Assembly (NCBI GenBank): GCA_032353305.1
Contig: JAUCNG010202196.1
Coordinates: forward strand, 1 to 12,924
Source of the DNA: Cephalothrix spiralis
Lineage: Eukaryota; Nemertea; Palaeonemertea; Archinemertea; Cephalotrichidae
Direction of reading: 5' to 3'
DNA: 12,924 nucleotides
Shown here: piece after piece, positions 7,556 to 12,924 of the stretch
How the letters are laid out: each line of letters opens with the position of its first letter
Numbering within the stretch: the stretch's first letter is position 1
Position numbers and translations under genes: made by a program
Notes under the pieces: generated by a model
Told to the model about the DNA's origin: nothing
What the model saw: only the letters and a program-made list of their open reading frames with translations
Database searches by the model: none

Positions 7556-8195
7556 ATACGTGCATATATATCCTATCGAGCTGTCCTATCCGTCCTATTA
7601 TTACGATTTTTAAGTAATAAACCAAATTTCTCTCTGGAATGTGTTAGGATTTGCGTTTGCGCCCGCTCAATAATATTTCCCTCATTGAAAATATGATTCT
7701 GCTCTTAGCAAATACATAAAGCATACACTTTACTCCCAGAATGATGGTAAAATTGTCATAAAATTTCACTTGGCCATCTCTTTCTGAAGATGTGTCAATT
7801 TGTCGTTTGGCAATTCGTAATCCTTAATGTGCCTCGCTAGTACTCGTGTTGTGTGTGAGCTTTAACCATTTGTAGCCGAGTTGACAGTTTAAGAAAGTCC
7901 CCTAGGATTTAGCTTAGTCGTAAAATGCGTCTCTATTATTCTCGCCGATGATTTATAGACTTAGAACCCTTGCAAACATTGATTTTTTCCGTTTCTAACT
8001 TTTTCACTTAGACATCGGGGAGCCGTTGTGACGTCAATCCGTTTTAGTAGTAGTGATTCGTTGAAAATTGAATTTTTTCAAAATTTCAAGAATGGTTTAA
8101 GACTAATAATTATTATCTCTAGTTTTGAGTCCTAAAAAGGATCATTTTCAAAAATAATTTACACCATTCAGATGCTAAGACTCTTTAGGTCCTTT
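7556..8195. other. AT-rich stretch, no feature supported
   Basis: There is no gene, hairpin or repeat I can support between the direct repeat and the second MITE copy. Confidence 0.4.
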
Positions 8196-8196
8196 A

Positions 8197-8574
8197 TGCA
8201 CCAGTCAATGAAATGCACCGGGGAGGGGGGATGTCAAAATAGCGACGCCTAAGGCAATCCTAGCGCTAGAAATTGATAGATCGCCCCGATCCACGGAACT
8301 CCTTTAGCGGGTGGGGTGGCGGTACATAGCGGTACAAAGCGCAATTTTTTTTTATATAGTATCTGAAAAAAACATTTTTATAAAAAAGCAAAATTAAGCT
8401 ATTCTCTCTCAAAAAATTCTGTGTTTTGCTCATTTGTTCCATTTGCAAGCGGATTTTTTCTGTAATAATCTTAAATTCCCCGCCCCTATGGGCGATCCAT
8501 AGCGACTAATAGCGCTTGAAAAAATGTCCCCGCCTGCGATGCCTAGCGCTGCTCTAGGCGATCCTAGCGCTAGC
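8197..8574. mobile_element. GCGC-rich MITE copy B, missing its right end
   Basis: This is the same family and orientation as 497-973. It has the identical 27-base left end and the same block order: TCAAAATAGCGACGC, TAGCGCTAGAAATTG, a GGGTGGGGTGGCGGTACATAGCG-like block, the AT-rich centre, CCCCGCCCCTATGGGCGATCC, and CGATCCTAGCGCTAG. Homology stops after 8574, which corresponds to about 906 of copy A, so the final 67 bases including the right inverted repeat are absent. Relative to copy A it lacks a CCGGGAA block, a GACGCTTAGT block and a GCGCCAAGTCCC block, and has an insertion near 8507-8520. The minus ORF at 8266-8448 is entirely inside the element. Confidence 0.85.
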
Positions 8575-8579
8575 TACAA

Positions 8580-9030
8580 TATTTTTTAACTGACACTTTC
8601 GCGACAAAATGGTCCGATTTTTTGCCATCATTTTTGGATATTATGATACAATTCTAGTACTCATTATTTTTTTTGATACCCATTGTATGATTATTTTATC
8701 GGCCGTTTTAAATATGATTCAAATATCGATAAAAATTAAGAAGCCTTTTTGTACAATCGTTTGTATCAAAAAAATTATCAACATTTAATCACTAAAATTA
8801 CCCTATGTCCCTGGGATTTAATAATGTTTCTTAATTATGAATTAATTACACTTTTAGAAAGGTCAGCATAAGGTTATAAGAATAAATTAGAATATTATAT
8901 CGCCTTTATAATTGATATGAATTATTGTTTTATTTAGAATTAAATGTCTCTAAACCGTTAGGAAACGTAGCTGCTATGTTTCCGCGTTCTCATAATGGAG
9001 TTCAAAATTATATTTATTTGCTTTTTCTTG
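8580..9030. other. AT-rich stretch, no feature supported
   Basis: This flank of the broken MITE end shows no exon-like or repeat structure that I can defend. Confidence 0.4.
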
Positions 9031-9043
9031 GCAACAAGGCGGC

Positions 9044-9071
9044 CCGGGTTCGACTCTCGGCGTTGGAACCA
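9044..9071 (+). ncRNA. tRNA 3'-half-like segment (possible SINE or pseudo-tRNA relic)
   Basis: CCGGG-TTCGACT-CTCGG folds as a canonical T arm: a 5-bp stem with one G-T pair and a 7-base TTCGA loop, which matches the Pol III B box. It is followed by a 7-base acceptor-like strand CGTTGGA, one discriminator A and CCA, then a T-run. No matching 5' acceptor strand (TCCAACG) or D arm lies at the proper distance upstream. The only upstream hairpin (TCTTG-GCAA-CAAGG) has too small a loop for an anticodon arm. It is therefore not a working tRNA gene. A tRNA-derived SINE fragment or pseudogene is the natural reading. Confidence 0.45.
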
Positions 9072-9142
9072 TTTTTGTTTTAATAATTATTTGGTAGCGC
9101 TATTTTGTTTGTCAGTTATCTCTTTAAAAAACTGTTGAAAGA

Positions 9143-9156
9143 ATATATATATATAT
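9143..9156. repeat. (AT)7 microsatellite
   Basis: Seven uninterrupted AT dinucleotides lie about 70 bases after the tRNA-like segment. They could be the simple-repeat tail of a SINE or ordinary slippage. Confidence 0.75.
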
Positions 9157-9159
9157 TAG

Positions 9160-10080
9160 TTGTATAATTAAACCAACAAGCCAAATACAAAAATAACTTA
9201 AGGGAGATAAAAGAGTCGACTTGTAAACTTTGACGAGTAACAAAAAGAATTGTGTTTTGAAAGAAAAGAAAATCATTTAGATAACCTCATCATGGGTCGT
9301 GAGAAAAAAGTAATACTCCGCTAATAAAGTATTTGGCGAGTCGCGTAACTACTCAGCAACAGAGGCATATTTATGTCGTAAAATTGGCATTTTGGCAATT
9401 GGTCTAAATTCCACATAATTTGGTATTCAGCAAAATAAGGGGTTCTTAGCTCTTTTGGTAGATCTTGATAATATAGTATCTGTTGATATTTACTAATAAG
9501 AGAATTATTGTTGAATATATTGTTTTAATATTGTATAGTCTCCCTTTAATAGACGATTTTCTACATGATTTAGATAATTATTTCTTCCGTCGTCTTATGT
9601 CGTCATCACTCTAGTGTATCCTTACCCATGAAAGAAATAGTTCGATTTGTCAGCCTCGCTGCGAGCTTTCTTTATCGATGTAGGGGTGGAACAGTAACTG
9701 AGGGGTGTTACCGATTCTTTGGGACCCTGGGAAAGGATGTAAGATGTATTACACATGTAGTCCAGACCTCTAATCAACAATTTATCGTAAATTTTCGCTA
9801 ATCTACTGTCTCAAAGATCGTCACTTAATTCAGGTATTCCGTGATTTCTCTACTATTGATGACCTAAGTCGTAAAATGGGTCGGACACGCATGCGCATTG
9901 GTAATGACTAAGAGCAAAATTTATGCGATTTTAGAAAAATAGATGTTTGAGTTATAGCCTTTTTTATTACGATTTTCGACGTATTAAAGGGGGAAATTGT
10001 TATTTTCCTATATGGTTATGACAACCTGGTTACGAAGAAATATGGAAAACGGAGATCTAAGGTATCTTTGAAAAATGCTT
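9160..10080. other. AT-rich stretch, no feature supported
   Basis: A slightly GC-richer island at about 9650-9745 has no splice-bounded open frame that I can defend. The palindrome GCATGCGCAT near 9889-9898 also occurs inside the fold-back at 1793-2107, but without longer similarity. Confidence 0.35.
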
Positions 10081-10089
10081 CCGCAACAG

Positions 10090-10118
10090 TTGAGAGGCAA
10101 AAGAGAAAAACCTCTCAA
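10090..10118. repeat. Short perfect hairpin TTGAGAGG / CCTCTCAA
   Basis: The stem is 8 bp with a 13-base purine-rich loop. On its own it is near what chance could give. Confidence 0.5.
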
Positions 10119-10180
10119 ACGCCCAAAAATTTAAGACTTTTGAGTATTAAAGCCAAAAATAGTTAGGGGTAGGGAACAAA

Positions 10181-10298
10181 TAATATAATATTTTTGACTT
10201 TTTTACTATGGTAATTCGATTTTAAAACTGCACAAGTTCAGGAACAAGTTTCAAAATCGAATTATTGTAGTAAAAACAGTCAATAATAATTTTATTAT
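10181..10298. repeat. Long hairpin, about 50-bp arms with 14-base loop
   Basis: The left arm 10181-10230 pairs with 10245-10298. The inner part is nearly perfect: the core AATTCGATTTT is intact and is flanked by TTTTTACTA on the outer side. The outer part is AT-rich with mismatches. The whole structure is about 118 bases. It is either a compact fold-back MITE or, if transcribed as part of the intron, a dsRNA hairpin of precursor-like size. Confidence 0.75.
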
Positions 10299-10299
10299 C

Positions 10300-11020
10300 C
10301 GACCATAATTTATATTTTACATTTTTAACTTATAAAAATTAAAGAACATTCCGATTATCAACACGGAGGATACAAAGTCGAATTGCCCGGTAAAAGGTAA
10401 CAAACATGAAAAGACTGCAAAGTCTGGTAATAATATCGAAATAATTTACTAATTCTATATTCCATAATTAATAATAAACAAATATACACGAACTGCGATA
10501 AGGGTTCAGATGAGAACTTTAAATATTTTTTAAGTTTTAAGGTAAAAATATGCTTCATTATATAGCAAAAACCACGGACTCAGGAACAGTAAAACAGAGA
10601 AACATTCACTACATTAATTTTCAACTTTATTTGTTTAGAATAGCATTTGGGTTCGTTCTTATACTGAAACAATATATTATATAAACACGGTAATGGGACG
10701 AATTAAAAAATCCGTGGTTAGTATACGAAGGTCCGTATCGCCCTCCAACACCCCCGCCGCGGAAAGTGTTGTCTATCGAAAGATTACGGGTAGTGTAGGC
10801 CGGGATCAGACATTTGTACACCAATGTATTAATTATAGTTAAAGTGTTTAAAAAATGGTATCAAAGCCAAATATAAAGGACTTAAATGCTATATTTCTGT
10901 ATAATAATTGTTTTCCGGCAAATGCGGTCAAAATAGCCAATAATTATTCTATGTAGGAAATTAATGCTGTAAGATTTGTTACAATTATGAAAATTTGCGG
11001 AAATGCGACGAAATTATTCA
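10300..11020. other. AT-rich stretch, no gene supported
   Basis: There is a weak inverted pair ACCACGGA (about 10571-10578) / TCCGTGGT (about 10710-10717) and a small GC-rich patch CACCCCCGCCGCGG near 10748-10761. Minus ORFs at 10358-10558 and 10627-10824 show no domain and are treated as chance. Confidence 0.4.
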
Positions 11021-11026
11021 TCAAGT

Positions 11027-11060
11027 ATATATGTAGGTCGGTGATATATGTAGGTCGGTG
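11027..11060. repeat. Perfect tandem duplication of a 17-bp unit (ATATATGTAGGTCGGTG)
   Basis: Two identical copies lie head to tail at 11027-11043 and 11044-11060. Perfect identity suggests a recent slippage or a functional constraint. There is no direct evidence for either. Confidence 0.9.
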
Positions 11061-11149
11061 ATTCACGAAATTAACAAAATTAAGACTTAATCGAATTTTC
11101 CATTTTTCAATATCGGGTCCTCATTCTGGTTTTCAACAGTATATAGAGC

Positions 11150-11673
11150 TGGTGTCCCAATAAAACATATAACAGCCAGATGACGTCATATTATAACTTT
11201 TAAATATGAATTGACCATTCGAGTGATCACTTGAGAGAATATGGTATCTGTTCAACAAGTGCACGAGCAACATAAATTTCCTCAAAGAACCAAATAATTC
11301 AATTTTCCCCATAGGCCTTAAATCCCATTATATATTAATGGACATTCTCGTGAATTTTTTTTCAAATTGCTTGTTCAATCACTATTCACCAAAAACTTTA
11401 ATGAAAATTGAAATGCACCGAAAATTTAAACAAGTTTAATTTGTAGTGATGGAAAATCGAATAGTATGCATTCTCTCGATTTGAAATGGGATTTAGGTAA
11501 GGGAAAATGAAACCAGATGTTTTTCGGGAGAATCATCGTAGCTCCCTTACTTATAAACCGATCTGCACCAAATCTCTTTTATTCGGGTATTTTTTACAGT
11601 TATTAAAATATTCAGAATTTAGTCTCAGTATGACGTCATCCAGCTGTTATACATTTTATTGTGACATCCTGTG
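11150..11673. mobile_element. Nested fold-back element of about 525 bp with TGACGTCAT-containing arms
   Basis: The outer arms pair closely. On the left, the segment from about 11150 (GGTGTCCCAATAAAACATAT and on through GATGACGTCATA, ending near 11191) is inverted at about 11629-11673. Each arm carries the palindrome TGACGTCA. A second inverted pair lies inside: 11301-11329 (AATTTTCCCC...CTTAAATCCCATT) and 11484-11508 (AAATGGGATTTAGG...GGGAAAAT). The two pairs are concentric, so the whole segment can fold back on itself. The ORF at 11507-11710 starts inside and runs over the right end. It shows no recognisable domain. A non-autonomous DNA transposon is the best reading. Confidence 0.7.
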
Positions 11674-11679
11674 TAATAG

Positions 11680-12400
11680 TAATTCCTTTTTCTTTATCAC
11701 TTCTAACTAAAACATGTGGATGAAAAATTGTAGGTCCTTTTGACCTCGAATAATATTAATGAAGTCGCGTAATATAGAATTATGTACAATTAAAGGACAT
11801 TATCTATAATAAGCGTCTATTTTATACTAGTCAAGAGCCTAAATTTCGGTCATGATGTAGGTCAGGCATGGTAAATTACCTGTATGGTATTTCCAATTCT
11901 CGGTTATTACAAAATATGATTTCCCCCACGCGGTATATGCAAATGAACTCTTTATGTTCCATGAAACCTGTTTATTGTAGTCTAATCATAGACTAATTTG
12001 GTCTAAAAATAAGTACATTTTGAATTTTTAATGTGGTAATTAGAAGAAAACGGTCAGAAAACAAAAATTTAAGAGAGATGAGTTACGTAATTTGGAATAT
12101 TTGTCGTGTAAGAATAAAGAGTTTATACCATATTTAATTTTTCTGTACTATCATCAGAAATACAATGAATATTATGGTCATTGCACGAGTTTTAAGTGAA
12201 ATAACGGTTTTATCTCACGGAAACCAGTGTAATAACCTTTTTATACCACGGTTCAATCCCCCTTTCCTCCATTTTCAATTTTAGAAATTAATCGTGTCGC
12301 TCTTAGACCATATCGTAAAAGCCTTAACTTTAAGAGTAGTTTTAAAACGGAAAAGTAAAAAAAACTGTTTTACAAATCATACAATATATATCTATGTGAA
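11680..12400. other. AT-rich stretch before the terminal exon, no feature supported
   Basis: I see no strong exon or repeat. Near the end, TTCTTTATAG (12401-12410) is an alternative splice acceptor for the downstream coding island. Confidence 0.4.
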
Positions 12401-12429
12401 TTCTTTATAGAATCGAATCGTTTTATAAG

Positions 12430-12534
12430 GGGAAAAAAGTGTGCGCTGCCACTGGCGCTGCTGGAAAAGGGGTTGCAGCCTTGAAAGCTCACGCTCCTGC
12501 TGCTCCTCCTTCAATATTTACTTGTTTTTTATAA
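12430..12534 (+). CDS. Candidate terminal exon, Ala/Pro-rich C-terminus
   Basis: An abrupt GC-rich island (44 of the 70 bases at 12441-12510 are G or C) stands out from the AT-rich surroundings. In the chosen frame it reads GKK, then VCAATGAAGKGVAALKAHAP, then AAPPSIFTCFL and TAA at 12532-12534, with strong RNY codon bias. The start is set at the AG at 12428-12429, giving phase 0, which matches the phase-0 end of the exon at 1440. AATAAA follows at 12577. The acceptor lacks a good polypyrimidine tract. The AG at 12409-12410 has a better one but would fit the other open frame of the upstream exon. A +2 frame of the same island is Cys-rich (CHWRCWKRGC...SCC) and runs to a stop overlapping AATAAA, so the frame is not certain. 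Confidence 0.4.
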   Translation, partial: GKKVCAATGAAGKGVAALKAHAPAAPPSIFTCFL

Positions 12535-12576
12535 ATAGTGTATTGTTATATAATGTATATATTAAGAAGAAGAAAA

Positions 12577-12582
12577 AATAAA
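12577..12582 (+). terminator. Polyadenylation signal AATAAA
   Basis: The hexamer lies 42 bases after the stop of the candidate terminal exon. It is followed by a T-rich stretch with GG (TGGATTTTTTGTCCG), as expected downstream of an animal poly(A) site. AATAAA alone is common in AT-rich DNA. Its position is what gives it weight. Confidence 0.45.
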
Positions 12583-12924
12583 TTTATACTTATACTGGAT
12601 TTTTTGTCCGGGAGCGAGGCGATTAATTTCCGAAAATGGCTTAAAATCTGCAAATTTCTTGGTACATCTCTATATTACATGTATGTCTGGAACGCCCAAA
12701 ATACGCACCTTAAGGCATTTTATCGCCCGATTTCTTTTTTCTCAAATTGTCACAGAGAAAATAATTTTGGATAACGTTTCGCGATAGGAAATATCAATTA
12801 TTGATAATATTCATGAGACGTGTTTCCTGTTAGACTTTATCTACCCACGGGTCACTAGAAAAATAAAAAAATCGAAAATGCATTCCATCTCTGAAAATTT
12901 GGTTTTAGGGTAATTCGACCCTCA
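12583..12924. other. Region downstream of the putative poly(A) signal
   Basis: An ORF at 12538-12774 begins in the presumed 3' UTR and continues here. It shows no domain and is treated as chance. I see nothing else that I can support. Confidence 0.4.

Larger units (their letters stand above)
1441..12429 (+). other. Putative large intron (about 11 kb) filled with fold-back repeats
   Basis: The interval is bounded by the strong donor GTAAGT at 1441 and by a weaker AG at 12428-12429. An alternative acceptor is TTCTTTATAG at 12401-12410, but it would change the phase. Almost every recognisable structure in it is a repeat or hairpin, and no long coding frame interrupts it. Further small exons could be hidden, since a 60-base exon is easily missed. 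The intron is inferred from only two exon candidates. Confidence 0.35.

Noticed and set aside
9005-9075. Intact tRNA gene
   Set aside because: Only the T arm and 3' acceptor strand are present. There is no matching 5' acceptor strand, D arm or 7-base anticodon loop.
9886-9900. Shared GCATGCGCATT with the fold-back at 1793-2107 as a second copy
   Set aside because: Similarity does not extend beyond an 11-base palindromic word.
10571-10717. Inverted pair ACCACGGA / TCCGTGGT as a transposon
   Set aside because: Only 8 bases match and flanking similarity is weak, so it is within chance expectation for this length.
11301-11508. Inner inverted repeat as an independent element
   Set aside because: It is concentric with the outer arms at 11150 and 11673, so one nested fold-back is the simpler explanation.

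Overview
The window looks like a piece of an AT-rich animal genome, most likely a marine invertebrate. A mollusc or other lophotrochozoan is my guess, but it rests only on the general look of the repeats. It shows no bacterial features: there are no long ORFs, no operons and no Shine-Dalgarno-led genes. Instead it has short exon-like islands with canonical GT/AG splice signals, a correctly placed AATAAA, and many fold-back repeats that look like non-autonomous DNA transposons.

The best gene candidate is on the + strand and spans almost the whole window. A 60-base internal exon (1381-1440) has an excellent polypyrimidine/AG acceptor and a GTAAGT donor, and encodes a 20-residue block with the pattern CX3C-X10-CX3C. 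About 11 kb downstream, a GC-rich, Ala-rich candidate terminal exon (12430-12534) ends in a stop followed 42 bases later by AATAAA. The reading phases of these two exons are compatible. I infer one small cysteine-rich, possibly secreted protein whose 5' exons lie upstream of the window or were not recognised. That the two pieces belong together is inference. A second, unrelated coding candidate is a 105-codon minus-strand ORF at 60-377 with two hydrophobic stretches.

The rest of the window, mostly the putative intron, is a patchwork of repeats. Two copies of one CpG- and GCGC-rich MITE are present, one complete (497-973) and one lacking its right end (8197-8574). Unrelated fold-back elements or large inverted repeats lie at 1793-2107, 3187-3613, 4114-4335, 4741-4806, 5846-5969, 10181-10298 and 11150-11673. 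There is a divergent direct duplication (7116-7285 / 7396-7550), short tandem repeats (4124-4170, 5605-5652, 11027-11060), and a tRNA 3'-half-like segment that may be a SINE relic (9044-9071). No CRISPR array, rRNA, intact tRNA, autonomous transposase or viral gene was found. Long stretches between these are plain AT-rich DNA in which I see nothing supportable.
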